From Entomortierella parvispora (Eukaryota; Mortierellomycota; Mortierellomycetes; Mortierellales; Mortierellaceae), in contig OY752151.1 in assembly GCA_963573315.1 (NCBI GenBank), positions 1,488,001 to 1,552,000 of the forward strand: 64,000 nucleotides of DNA, read 5' to 3'. Every line of letters starts with the position of its first letter. Position 1 is the first letter of the stretch. Shown piece after piece: positions 33,936 through 44,609 of this stretch. Below the pieces are notes generated by a model, which was not told the origin of the DNA, did no database searches, and worked only from the letters and a program-made list of their open reading frames with translations. The translations under genes and the position numbers were made by a program.

Positions 33936-36162
33936 ATGATTCTCTCTCACACATCCCATTACCATCCCGATCCTCATCCACCCCACCACGACCACCTCGA
34001 CCTCAATCCCCCTGCTCATCACCAGCTCCATCATCACAACCACGAGCACGAACAATATCCGGCCCACAGCAGCAATCACCTCCCCAATCACGACCTCGAG
34101 AGCGTCATCGACACCTCGGACGAAGCTACCCAGGAACAGACCGTGCCCTTGGGAACGACCAAAGGCCTCTCTGCCAGCTGCAACTGCAAGCATACCCAAC
34201 CCTACAACAATCTTCACCCCTACGAGACGCGTATCCTGCAAGATATGACCCAGCGAGGAAGGAACGGTACCATCGGCAACCAAAGGGTAAGAAAGATGGG
34301 CAACGCCAAAGAAGTGTGATTATGTGTCTTTTGAACAACTGATATCCTAACCAGGTTTTGAAACCGTGTGGGATAATTAAATAGGTCGTCGAACGAGCTG
34401 GAGCTGCCGGGATCCCAAAGGTGGCAAAGAGACCGTTGACGGTTCCAAAGTCCCCCCAGCTCAGCAAACCCAGGATCCGCGCCGTTCACTCTGGACCTAC
34501 CACCACAACAAATTCCAGTAGCTTTCACCCGTACAAAGGACCGTCCTTTGGAGCTCATCCACCTACTCGACCCCGCGTACCCTCACAGCAACCCCAGACA
34601 CAGTACAGGAGCTATCGCTCAGGGATTACAGAACGGGGACTCGTTAATTCTGCAGAGTCAGCCAGGCGATTGAGTAAAGACAAGGCATCATTGCTCACGA
34701 CAACATCAACTAGGGCCACACAGCTTTCAAGAGGTGGTGCAGGACCTATTCGTATTCGAACCGCTACTAGCGCAACAGTGGCCTCTTCTCAGCGAGCCTC
34801 AGCGGCAAGGCCACAACATCATGCCCACGTCCATCATGCCCCTGCCACAAAGCCCAGAATGACTGTTCCTCAGCCATTTAATTTCAGGACACAGACTCGA
34901 GGTGAACGGTACCAGGATCAGTTCAATTCAAAGCTGAAAAAATGGAAACAAATCGAAAAGGAACAACAATTCAAAGCCCTGCCCCTTCCTGCTCATCGCG
35001 CTCCGCTATTTGTACCCAAAAAGTCGACAAAGCCTTTGACATATTCGGCCACGATCGTTCTACAGACGGATAAAAGAGCAGAGGAAAGAGAGCACTTTGA
35101 ACAGGAGAGGAGGCAGAAGGAGCTGTTTTTGCAGGATATCAAGGCAGCCAAGGCCCGAGAGGACGAGGTAACACTGAAGCATGCGACGCAGAGGGTACTG
35201 ATCGTCATTATTTGTTCGTTCAGGAAGTCATTGGGCAGGGAGGATTGGTGAAATTGAGACAAAGTAGAAATTAACACCCTTCTCATCCTTGTTAGCTGAG
35301 AGACCTTCAAGAAATGAGACGTTTACGCCAACAGACCGTAGTCAAGCTGACGCCAATTCGACACTACAGTCCAATTGAGATTCACAAGTCGACAAAACCA
35401 CTGACTACTCCACATTCGCCCAACATTGGTGAGAAACGCAAGCGGTTAGAAGGTGCGGGCTACGGTATGAGGTCCTATCACTCTGCGTACGATCCCCGAA
35501 CAGAGACGGAGGAGAGTGGCCTAGAGGACCACCACGAGGTCGATGGTTATGGTCATCCCATTGAACCCGAACAGCATCATCCGACAGCACCTACGTCCGC
35601 CAAAACCCCCTTGACACCTCAACAACGGCTTGCCAACTTTGAGCAACGGCGGTCGATCCAACGACCTGCCTCGGCTGCTGCTTCTACTACTGCTCAGAGC
35701 TCTATCGCCATTACCATGGCCTCACCTCCTAAACGTCCGATTGCCATGCCAGCGTCCATGCGCCGCACCTCCCGAGAAATGTCTTCATCTGATAGCTACA
35801 GCACCCAACAGCAGAACCGAGTCCGGGCCGAGATTGAGCGTCAACGCGCCAAGGATCTGGCATACGCGCCTCCGTCCACAACTGTATCCTTGGAACAGCG
35901 ACTGCAAGAGATTCAGGAACAACACGAGTCACAGATGCTGCGCGAAAAGATGGGGCATCAACAACTGGGCCTGGCTGAGGGTATGGTCACCGCAGCCTCA
36001 TCCGTGGATGCCCCGTTATCATCCTCATCGCGCTATTATAAGCGTGCTCGTCCTTCAGAGGCATTGGTAGACTCTGCTTCGGAACGGGAAGATCAGAACC
36101 CACTGCCGCCAATCCGTCGACCCATGGGACGCAAGTCTTGGCTCGAAGCCAATGATCTGTGA
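33936..36162 (+). CDS. TPX2-domain protein, likely spindle/microtubule-associated (666 aa)
   Basis: TPX2 proteins nucleate spindle microtubules and activate Aurora kinase. Exons 33936-34286, 34385-35167, 35296-36162 (2001 nt, 666 codons plus TGA). The N-terminal ~60 residues are His-rich (SHTSHYHPDPHPPHHDHLD). A basic, disordered middle follows. The TPX2 domain spans about residues 280-425: PFNFRTQTRGERYQDQFNSK, FKALPLPAHRAPLFVPKKST, the acidic/basic helix AEEREHFEQERRQKELFLQD, then LRDLQEMRRLRQQTVVKLTP and KSTKPLTTPHSPNIGEKRK, which is the usual KPLT-P-SP-N ending. The C-terminal third is Ser/Gln-rich with one more helix (RAEIERQRAKDLAYAPPS). I see no kinesin-5-binding tail. Starts in other frames at the 5' end lack ATG. 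The family call is strong; spindle function is inferred from it. Confidence 0.82.
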
Positions 36163-36632
36163 GGATCTCTCTTTATATTTTTCTCTTCTTTTTTCTTGAA
36201 TACCCCTAGGCCTCGAACTGCCTTTCTTTGATAGTTGATAGTTCCCCTTCTCTTCATTTTCCTACACAAGTCATAATAAATATTCGTTTGTTGTTGTTTT
36301 TCAGTAGTAGACTCTGTGTAGCCCCGGAGAGGCCTCCTCGAGAAAAAGAAAGAACGGGCCTGGAACAGATGACAAAAAAGTCTCGGGGTGGAGCAGAAAG
36401 TTCAATTATTTTTTTTGACCGCCACAAAAAATAAAAAAAACTTTGTGGGAAGAAAAGGCACGTTTCCTTCCTGCTCTCTTTTGAACATTAAACAGGCCAT
36501 TGGCTGTCCCCCTCTTCATCTGCGGCTGTCTGTCGCCATCCACCCAATTAAGGCAGCGATGGAACCCTTGGACCTCGTTTGACCCTGGTTGCCATTATTG
36601 CAAAGAGCTCCAGCGGCAGCAAATTTCCGAGA
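36163..36632. other. Intergenic region upstream of the TPR gene
   Basis: Contains several A/T runs and an AATAAA-like site near 36275 that could end the TPX2-domain transcript. No coding signal. Confidence 0.4.
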
Positions 36633-36640
36633 TATAAAAA
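36633..36640 (+). promoter_or_regulatory. TATA box of the TPR gene
   Basis: TATAAAAA at 36633-36640 lies 115 nt before the ATG at 36755. A 17-nt poly(C) run at 36650-36666 and a CT-rich leader lie between them. This is the clearest core promoter in the window. Confidence 0.6.
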
Positions 36641-36754
36641 GGGCCTCTTCCCCCCCCCCCCCCCCCTCCGCAACCTTAGTTCTCAATTCATCCATTCCCC
36701 CAGTCTTTCTTTCTTTCCCTTTTTACTACCTTTATTGTAAAAGACTTGTCAATC

Positions 36755-37594
36755 ATGTCCCATACCACCGACTTTCAAATCCCAGCCTTTGCACACATCT
36801 GGGATGAACTCGTCGACAGCTCTGCCATTGAAACCGCCTTCCGCCAGGTCCTTGATGATACCAATACCCCCCTTTCCTCCGATCTCCGCGCCGAAGCCCT
36901 GACCCAACTCGCCCGTGCTCAAGGTCTTCAGGACCAATTCGAGACCGCAAAGACCACGCTGGCCAACGCCCACGCCACTTCCCAATCCCTCATCCCCAAC
37001 ATCCGCTACCAACTCGAGATGGGTCGTGTCCTCCGTTCCAGCAAGGCCCCTGCTGAAGAATCCTCCTCCTTCTTCCGCAAAGCGTACGAAGAAGCCGACA
37101 AGGCCGGTCCTATTCTTGATTTCTTTGCGGCAGATGCCGCCCATATGATGGCCATTCTCTACCCGCACGCCGGACCCAGTGATGAAAAGACTTGGTCGCA
37201 ACGAACGCTCGAGATTGCGCGTGGATCGTCGAATGGACCGACGCGGGGTTGGGCCGCGATTGTGTTGAACAATTCCGCGTGGGATTTGTTTGATGAAAAC
37301 AAGTATGAGGAAGCCTTGGTGAGGTTCCGGGAGGCGACTGGGATTCGAAAGCAGGCTTGGGAGACCAAGGAGACCGCAAAGACAAAGAGCACGTATAGGA
37401 TCGCGAGATGGTCCGAGGCCTTCGTGTTGAGACATATGGAGAGAACTGAGGAGGCTTACAAGATCCAGAAGCAGTTGCTGGAAGAGGGCGAGACAAAGCC
37501 CAATAGAGAGGAATTGGTGCTTCTTTGTGACAAGTTGGGATATGTGGAAGAAGTCAAAGGACATAGATTGGTTCTCGAGACGCAGTTCAAATAA
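36755..37594 (+). CDS. Intronless tetratricopeptide-like helical repeat protein (279 aa)
   Basis: A single-exon gene from the ATG at 36755 (MSHTTDFQIPAFAHIWDEL). The protein is almost entirely helical with TPR-like repeats: LRAEALTQLARAQGLQDQFE, TKTTLANAH-type second helices, FFRKAYEEADKAGPILDFFA, WAAIVLNNSAWDLFDENKYE and EALVRFREATGIRKQAWETK, then HMERTEEAYKIQKQLLEEG. TPR domains mediate protein binding; partner and role are unknown. No signal peptide or membrane segment. Lack of introns contrasts with most neighbours and would fit retroposition or bacterial acquisition, but short intronless fungal genes are common. The strong TATA and poly(C) promoter suggests regulated, possibly high expression. 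Confidence 0.75.
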   Translation: MSHTTDFQIPAFAHIWDELVDSSAIETAFRQVLDDTNTPLSSDLRAEALTQLARAQGLQDQFETAKTTLANAHATSQSLIPNIRYQLEMGRVLRSSKAPAEESSSFFRKAYEEADKAGPILDFFAADAAHMMAILYPHAGPSDEKTWSQRTLEIARGSSNGPTRGWAAIVLNNSAWDLFDENKYEEALVRFREATGIRKQAWETKETAKTKSTYRIARWSEAFVLRHMERTEEAYKIQKQLLEEGETKPNREELVLLCDKLGYVEEVKGHRLVLETQFK

Positions 37595-37817
37595 AACGCT
37601 GGGTTGGAGGAGCATGTTGTCGTTTATTTGGAAAGCTACTATCTTTTTTCTTTTCTTTTTTCTTTTTTCATCACGTTCAAGCGCACAAAGACCTGGGCTG
37701 GTGGGAAGGATGGGGGAGAAACTACAGAAGGGGAGAGGAATCATATCATAAGCGGAAAAAAAGAGAGGGGAGAGGGGAAGAAAGGGACGATAAACGAACA
37801 ACAGGGATTACCACCTT

Positions 37818-39611
37818 TTAAATAGCAGAGGGGGACAACATGGCGCCAGAAAAGATGTCTGAATGAACGGCCTCAAGACTATCCAAAAATCCGCGAATGT
37901 TGTCAAAGTACTCCTCACTGACCTCGGTCGTCAGAATGAGGCTCGACAACTTGTCCAAGTTGCGAGTTGATTCATGCATCAAGGACATTGATTCGCCATT
38001 GGCTTCCGCAGGTGCAGTCCAGACCAAGGCGGGGTCCTCTGCAGGCGTAAAGTCAACGGCCATTACCATGGGCGCCTCAACAGTCTCCAGGGCATCCTCT
38101 GGAACATCCTCCTCCTCGGTTTCCTCTTCAATCTCCTCTTCGAAAACAGAAGAAGCTTCCTCAGAGGCAGCAGTCGCAAGTCCAACAGCATCCTCCCAAG
38201 GTTCCGGCAGAGCATCCATGGTCGCAAAGCTAACCACGCTGGAGCATCGTTCCGAGTCGCCATACATCATGAGGGAGCTCTGCAGGCTGCTGCAGTTATC
38301 CCAAGTCTCATTGTCCGAAAGCGAAGGTTGATAGTACTGGTTGACGGACGCCTGAGGGAAGTACGGCTCTGGCATCAACTCCATGTCTGCGTAATACTCG
38401 TCCAAGTCAAAATGAGGACTCTTGGGATCAATCGAAAGTTCTCTTAAGAACTGGGTCATATCAAACATGGTCGTTCCCAGAAAGTGCACTCGGAGCTCAT
38501 AGCCCTCCAAAGAAATCTCGCGCGCCTCAGGACATTGGACCAACTTTTGCAGGATCGCAGAGACTTCCAGGAAGTGCTGGTACTGAGCGTTGGTGATTTG
38601 AAGCAAATCCTCAATGAAGGAGCCATTCAGTTGTTTGGGCGCACGCAGTGAATCTGTGTGCAGGGCCGAAACCATGGTATCCAAATGCCAAAGGGGCGAA
38701 GCATCCAACAAGAAGCACATGTCGACGTTGGTGGGGCAGTATTCCGATGCCTTGAGCTTGGGGAGCAAGTTCAAGTCCGAGCAGGCCTTGCCAACGACCT
38801 TGGCCAATGAGATGGCAGTCGCGGTCGAGACGGCCTTGTTGGTGCCGCACAGGTCCAAGAACTGGTGCTGCTGTTCAACCAAGGAGGCGCGGGCGAGGAA
38901 TGCGCGGATGGTGGAGGAAGGGACACGACCCATTTTGCTCTGGGTCTTGTGGACCTTGGAGGCAGAGTGTCTCTTTTTGGCGACGGTTGAACGCTTACGA
39001 TCACTGTCAGAAGGAGACAACTTTTGGGCGTGGTTGGGAAGGATTCCAAGGGGCTTGGCATACATCTGCGCCAACATCTTTACAGGTCCGTTCATGGCTG
39101 GTTGCACAGACGAACAGAAGCCACGAGTGGACGACAGGCCGACGTTGCGGGCAAACCCATGGGGGACTGCAAACTTCAAGGGCTGGTGGTGCATCATCCT
39201 CTGGGATCCCCTGGAGAGCAACGACGCCATCTGGGGGCGTCCTGCAGATCGACAGGCATAGTCAACGGCTGCGACTCGGGCGGGCTCTGGCAACAGGACG
39301 TTGCGAGCCATGAAGTTGAGCTTTTGATTCAAATGAGCGAGCAGGAAGGGTCCGTCTTTGTGGTAGGGGACAGCGACCTTGACCTGGAACTGGCCAAAGA
39401 AGGGCAGACCGCTGCCAAGCTTGTTGAGAGGAACAGCAGAGGTGGCAGTGGTGGTGGAAGGGTGGTGCACCGTGGTGGGTGCGGCAGGAGCATGGTGGAG
39501 GTGGGGGGCCGGCGGGATGTTTGTGGACGGCAGTGCCCTGGACTGGGTCTGGGCAAAGCGGGCGTTAAACTGGACCACCAGCCGCCGGAGCGGATCTAGG
39601 GCCTTGTTCAT
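37818..39611 (-). CDS. Conserved-looking protein of unknown function, possible mitochondrial presequence (597 aa)
   Basis: Intronless frame from 39611. The N-terminus MNKALDPLRRLVVQFNARFA lacks acidic residues except one Asp and is Arg-rich and amphipathic, as expected of a mitochondrial targeting sequence. A Pro/His/Thr-rich linker and a basic stretch with KRSTVAKKRHSASKVHK (about 205-225) follow. An ordered region (about 230-400) includes FLARASLVEQQHQFLDLCGT, SEYCPTNVDMCFLLDASPLW and ISLEGYELRVHFLGTTMFDM. The last ~200 residues are acidic (EEEIEEETEEEDVPEDALE). I recognise no named domain. It converges on the TPR gene, with 223 bp between stop codons. Confidence 0.7.
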   Translation of the reverse strand: MNKALDPLRRLVVQFNARFAQTQSRALPSTNIPPAPHLHHAPAAPTTVHHPSTTTATSAVPLNKLGSGLPFFGQFQVKVAVPYHKDGPFLLAHLNQKLNFMARNVLLPEPARVAAVDYACRSAGRPQMASLLSRGSQRMMHHQPLKFAVPHGFARNVGLSSTRGFCSSVQPAMNGPVKMLAQMYAKPLGILPNHAQKLSPSDSDRKRSTVAKKRHSASKVHKTQSKMGRVPSSTIRAFLARASLVEQQHQFLDLCGTNKAVSTATAISLAKVVGKACSDLNLLPKLKASEYCPTNVDMCFLLDASPLWHLDTMVSALHTDSLRAPKQLNGSFIEDLLQITNAQYQHFLEVSAILQKLVQCPEAREISLEGYELRVHFLGTTMFDMTQFLRELSIDPKSPHFDLDEYYADMELMPEPYFPQASVNQYYQPSLSDNETWDNCSSLQSSLMMYGDSERCSSVVSFATMDALPEPWEDAVGLATAASEEASSVFEEEIEEETEEEDVPEDALETVEAPMVMAVDFTPAEDPALVWTAPAEANGESMSLMHESTRNLDKLSSLILTTEVSEEYFDNIRGFLDSLEAVHSDIFSGAMLSPSAI

Positions 39612-41243
39612 GGGCGAAAAGAGTGCAGACAGAGAAAGAGGAAGCTTCTAATGCAGAGTGGAGAGGGTGGGAGTGTGGTGGGTAATGGAATGAGGGAAGA
39701 AGAGAAGAGAAGAGAATGCAAAGAAGGGAGCCCTTTTCTTTTGACTTGCACAGGAGGGGGTGGGCATGCTTCCTTCGCTGTGTGGTGTCGTGCTGCCAAT
39801 GTTGCACGGGATTAGTGCGTCGTCAGGTGCGTGTGTGTCTGCCTGTTGTCTGTGCCACTGAAAAAGGAAATAATTCTCTTGAAACAAACCGATCGTGGCA
39901 GTGCGCCAAAGACGACCCACAGATGCCCAGAGGGGCTCCTGCGCGATTCGCTCCGACAACCACCCTCAGATTCACGTCTGCTCTGCGTTGTTTGCTTTGT
40001 TTATCTTTCTTTTTCTCCTTCGCTTTGCCCAGAATGGGCAATTGTTTCCTGCTGAAGCCTAACCCCTGATATCCTTCCTTCCGAGCGTGCCGCAATCTCT
40101 TGAACCTTCTCTTCCGGGCATCATAATTTGATCCGCACATACCATACTCTCTTGGCTATCATTATGGTTTTTGTCAATTGATTTGTCTCCTCCGACTTTA
40201 TTTGCTACAGGAATCTCCCGTCTTTCTCCCCCTGTTTCCTTTGCAAAATAATAATCATCTGCTCATTTGAAGTTGATCCTGAAGGTCGGTTGCCTGTTCT
40301 TGTCAACTTTGCTCCTCCCTCCGGAATCCGAAATCAGTGTAGAAGAAAACAAGAGGGGAGGAGGGAGGGGAGGTGCATGAACAACTTCTCGCCTTCATTG
40401 GGTGACACTTTAAAACGGATAAATGTTTCGACCCTTATGCAAACCCTCCCCTCAATCCAAAAAAGAGAAAAAAAGAAAAAAGTCAACCCTCTCGCGTCCT
40501 TGGCCCACGTCCAAAGTGAAGAACGTAAACAAACATAAAAAGGGGGAGAGAATCGGTGGCAATTGATAACAGAATGAAGGCGTTAAATTAGTCTGCAACA
40601 AAGTACAAACCATGCATGACCTCCAAAAGTCCAGGTCTCATGACCCTTGTCCGCAAGAAAAGTAAATAAAAAAAAGTGTGGTAGGTTGCAATTCCTCTTC
40701 ATAAAGAGTAGCGCAACGTTTTCCCATCGCAGGCGTTATCCTGATCTGGTAATAAGGGTATGATCTCAGCTCAGACGACTCTTTTTCAAAAAGGAAAGAA
40801 AAGTGAAAAATGTCGTCCGGGCACCCCTTGCGCAACTCATGAATCCGAAATACAGAAAAAAAAGGCAGGATTCGTAGAGAAATTACAAGAAAATAACAGT
40901 AAAGAATGAGAATAATTATGAAATGTAAATATGATGATGAAAATGCAAAGAATTAGAAAGAAAATGGACGCGAGATAAAAACAGAAAAAGAACCAGCAAC
41001 CCGACAATTGAAGAAATTGAAAAAAGAAGAAAAAGAAGGAGAAACCATTGAGAAGCAAAAGGTTGAGTGCAGGAATTGGACACTCCTCCTCGTCCTCGTC
41101 CTCGTCCTCTGCTCGAGAATACCTGACCGAAAAATCTACTGGATCCTGAAGCGCCTCTTCCTAAGCTCCAGCCGAACTCCTGTTTTCTTCTCATTCGCAT
41201 CGTTCCAAGTATGTCAAAGTTTCGATCCCGGTAGTGTCGGCAC
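39612..41243. other. 1.6-kb intergenic region
   Basis: No recognisable gene. 40550-41050 is A-rich with many AAAAAG tracts and short GA repeats, and includes the 3' flank of the transporter gene. 39612-40100 is the probable promoter of the 597-residue protein gene. (GTCCTC)n repeats lie at about 41088-41108. Confidence 0.45.
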
Positions 41244-42932
41244 CTATTTAACCAGCTCGGGGTTCTCCTCGAAAATTTCCTGCTTGTCTGCGCGGTACTC
41301 GGCCTCTCCAAGGGTGCTGGCACTGTCTTCAGTAGCCTCGACCTCATAGGCACGAGTTCCTGGGGGAAAGTTCATGGGCACGGGATAGGTCAAACCAAGG
41401 GACTTCCGGATCAAGCCCTCGACTCCAGCGGCGACAAAGACGCCAATGAACGAAAAGACGATAGGGAGTACAAACGAGGGCCAGTCGTACGCGTCCACGA
41501 AAGTGTACTGCATGCCGGCAGCCATAGAGCCCATCTTGACATATCCAAAGACGACGATCGAGAAGAAGCCTGTGATGCTTCCAAAGACAAAAGACCAGGC
41601 CGTGACATAGCCTTCCAGACGGTCGACCAACCCCAGCAGCAAAGGAACCGTACAGATGGTACAGACCAAATTTCCGATCAAGAACAAAATGATAATGTTG
41701 TAACCCTTGAGCGAGACAAAGACAATGGGGATGTTGATCAAGAAGACCAGGATACGAGGGTACCAGACCGACTTTCCGCGGAAGAAACGAGAGGCCACAG
41801 TGTCCACGATGGCGTTCTGGAGCGAATCCACGGCACCTTCGTTCATGGCCACAGTCGACAAGGCAGCAAAGACCATGATCCAGGAAGGAGCCTTTGATTT
41901 ACCGGCGTTGAGGAGATCAAAGAAGGCAGTCGATCCATCCGTTGAGGTCTGAGGGAATCCACCCCAGATAGACAAGAATCCACCGAATCCGTACAGGAAG
42001 CAAACGACGATCAGTCCCAAGGCTCCCCAGTATGATCCACGTCTCAAGGCTCGCTCATCAGCAGAAGCCCAGATACGCTGCCAAGGAGACTCGGAGAAGA
42101 AAGTAGCACAGATCATCGAGATGGGCATTGCTCCGACAGCAGCCCAACCCCAGTAGTTGGGTCCCAAACCGTCGGGCAAGGGAGTAGGCAACTCGGCAGG
42201 ACGATAGGTAACCGCAACGTAAACCGCAATAATAGCCAGCAATCCGACGCCAAAGATACCTTGAGCGACATCTGTCAAAATCGAAACATAAAGACCTCCG
42301 GCGGCAGTATAGATGGAGGTGACAACGGCGACACAGAGGACGATGGGCAGACGAGAACCTCCAATGACCAGCTCCATGAGATTTCCGATGGAAGTGTATT
42401 CGGCGCAGAGAGCGATAAACATGTTCAACAACATGACCAAGGTCACAATGATCGTGGGAATGGTACCAAAGCGCCACTGCACGAAATCACCAAGCGACAA
42501 CACTCCGGGGTATTTGCGGTGAAGGACAGCACCGACTTGAGCGACAATGATGATGGGAATACCACAGGCGATGGCGTATGAAACCAAACCGACAATTCCT
42601 GCAGAGACAACATAGGCTGGCATGGAAAAGACGACCCTGAAGGAAAAGAAACGAGGCACGATTTCACGATGGTTAGCCCAAAAGGCGGAAACACAAGGGT
42701 GAAGATTGCTGATATCTTGCAGTGCAGTATGTCATCATTACCAAGCACCGACTCCAGAGGCGTAAAAGGACCAGGCGATCGTTCGCTCAGGGACTGAGTG
42801 ACGGGCAGTCAAGAAGAACTCGGTGTCGTCTTTTTGGATGCGTTGGCGGGCGCGGGCCATGTAGAGGGCACCGAGTCCGAAGAGGACGATGGTGGTAATC
42901 GCCAATCCGTAAGTAACGGATACGAGAGACAT
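41244..42932 (-). CDS. Sodium/solute symporter family permease, DUR3-like (527 aa)
   Basis: Multi-pass membrane transporter of the SSS family, which couples uptake of urea, polyamines, choline or similar small solutes to H+ or Na+. Exons on the minus strand: 42932-42742 and 42636-41244 (1584 nt); the join restores the family motif ASGVGAWVVFSMPAYVVSAG. It starts with a membrane helix (ITTIVLFGLGALYMA), then the short loop FFLTARHSVPERTIAWSFYA typical of SSS helix 1-2. About twelve to thirteen further helices are visible, including SIYTAAGGLYVSILTDVAQG, which is a core family motif. The cytosolic tail is acidic (EATEDSASTLGEAEYRADKQ). It is shorter than yeast Dur3 (about 735 aa), so the substrate is not predictable. 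It lies divergent from the AP180 gene across 1.7 kb. Confidence 0.85.
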
Positions 42933-44609
42933 GGTAGGAAGGGGGGAGATGAGAGGGTGGAGAAGAAGAGGAGGAAGGAAGCAGAAAAGGGACAGCGGCG
43001 GCGATCTCCCCCTGCGCCCTATTTATCTTTTTTTTTTTTTTTCTGTTGATTGTTGACTAACGGATCTAGGCCGTCCAACCATCTTGTTGGACAGCAGACA
43101 GCGACGAAAGAGATCTCTTCCGCACTTTGCCGCCCAAACCGCCCCCGCTCAACTCGCCATCCTCCATCCTTATTTTTCCAGCCCGTCTTTTGCGTGCGGA
43201 GCACGAACTTTTTAGTTTCTTTCTGTCCATCTGGGCACTCTTTGGCGGTCTTTGCCTTGTCAAATCGAGTCAGTTCACACTCCTTCCCCTCCTTCTCTTC
43301 CCCATTCGGACTCGTCTTTGACGAATCCAGTCCCCCCACTGTTCAGTTGCAGACTCGGCGCCTTCAACTTCATCGTTTCATTGCTTCTCTACTGTATCGT
43401 TCCAATATTGATGCAGAGGGCTCATCATCGCAGAGAGTAAATCTCCACACTCCGCCACAGTCTGCTTGAGCGAAGAAGGAGAGAAAAACTTTAGGGTACC
43501 TGGCCATCTTTGGAGGAAGTTCATTCTGTTCTGTCATGTCTCCTTTTCTTTCCTCGAGCTTGCCTTTTGACTACAGCCCTTGTCGGCGTCCACCTCCTCC
43601 TCAAGGCGAGGTTCTGCTACTGACAAAGCTGAGGGGAGCAGGTCAGAGGCAGTAGCTTCTCTTGGCAGCAGACGCCGATCTGATCCTTTGGACTTTTTAG
43701 AGTGGCTGTAAGCGTTGACTGACTCCGTGTTGACTGACTCTGTGTTGACTGACTCTGTGTTGACTGACTCCAAAGAACCCTGTGCGCAAAAAAGCGACCC
43801 TGGTACCTCCGATTTTGGTAGTGCAAGATCAAACAAGAAGAGAGAGAAGGACAACACAACAATAAAGACAAAGAAAAAAGCCAGCGAGCTTTGTTTTTTA
43901 TTTTGGTGCAACCTTGCGGGGGTTTGTTTCTTTCTTTCAGCAAGAGGGAACCGATCGGATGGTGAACGACAGACAAACAGTGTCCCCCGTTTTCGGGACA
44001 CAGTAGTCGGGGCTCAGAAGAGACCTAGGCGAAAAGCATCCAGGCGCGTCTACTAGGAGCAGAAAGGACTGACAGTCTACTCTACTCTGAAGTTTCTCTG
44101 GCTTGTCCTGGATCTTGCGGACAGAGTAGAGTGTAGGGTCATCATCAACGACGTACGACGAGATATGAGGCTGCTCAGCAGATCGTTGGGTTGGAGGAGG
44201 AGGAAGGAGGAGGACGGACGAATGAGACAAGAGACGAGAGACGCAGAGTTGGTGGCAAACCCACAGGGCTTGCCTTTTTGCATTTGGGGAGGTGCAACGG
44301 TCGATTTGCATTTAGACAGGTCACGGCCAAAATCATCCCGTCTTGGGGACGAGAGCTGCTCTTTGCTCTCTTTCTCCTCCTTGGACTCGCTTCTGGAGCA
44401 ACGACCACCGCAATCAGCATTGTTCTTCCTCTCTTCCTTCCTTCCTTGCTCTTCTCTCCTTCTCTTCTCCTCTCCCGTCCTCTCCTCTCCTTCTCTCCTC
44501 CTCTCTCCTCTCCGTCTCTTCTTTATCCGCCAACCACGGGAATCCTTTCTGGACCAGCTGATTCGTTTCATCACCCTCTTGCACTCTCACCCAACAGGAT
44601 TCATCAACC
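42933..44609. other. 1.7-kb divergent intergenic region between transporter and AP180 genes
   Basis: No supported gene. Holds the 15-bp minisatellite at 43714-43771 and a CT-rich block (44400-44525) just upstream of AP180, with purine-rich stretches elsewhere. Confidence 0.45.
43714..43771. repeat. 15-bp minisatellite, nearly four copies
   Basis: The unit GTTGACTGACTCTGT is repeated 3.9 times. The copies are nearly identical, suggesting recent expansion. Confidence 0.92.

Noticed and set aside
36749-37801. 350-codon frame opposite the TPR gene
   Set aside because: Mirror of a biased coding sequence; the plus strand has TATA, ATG and TPR-like repeats.
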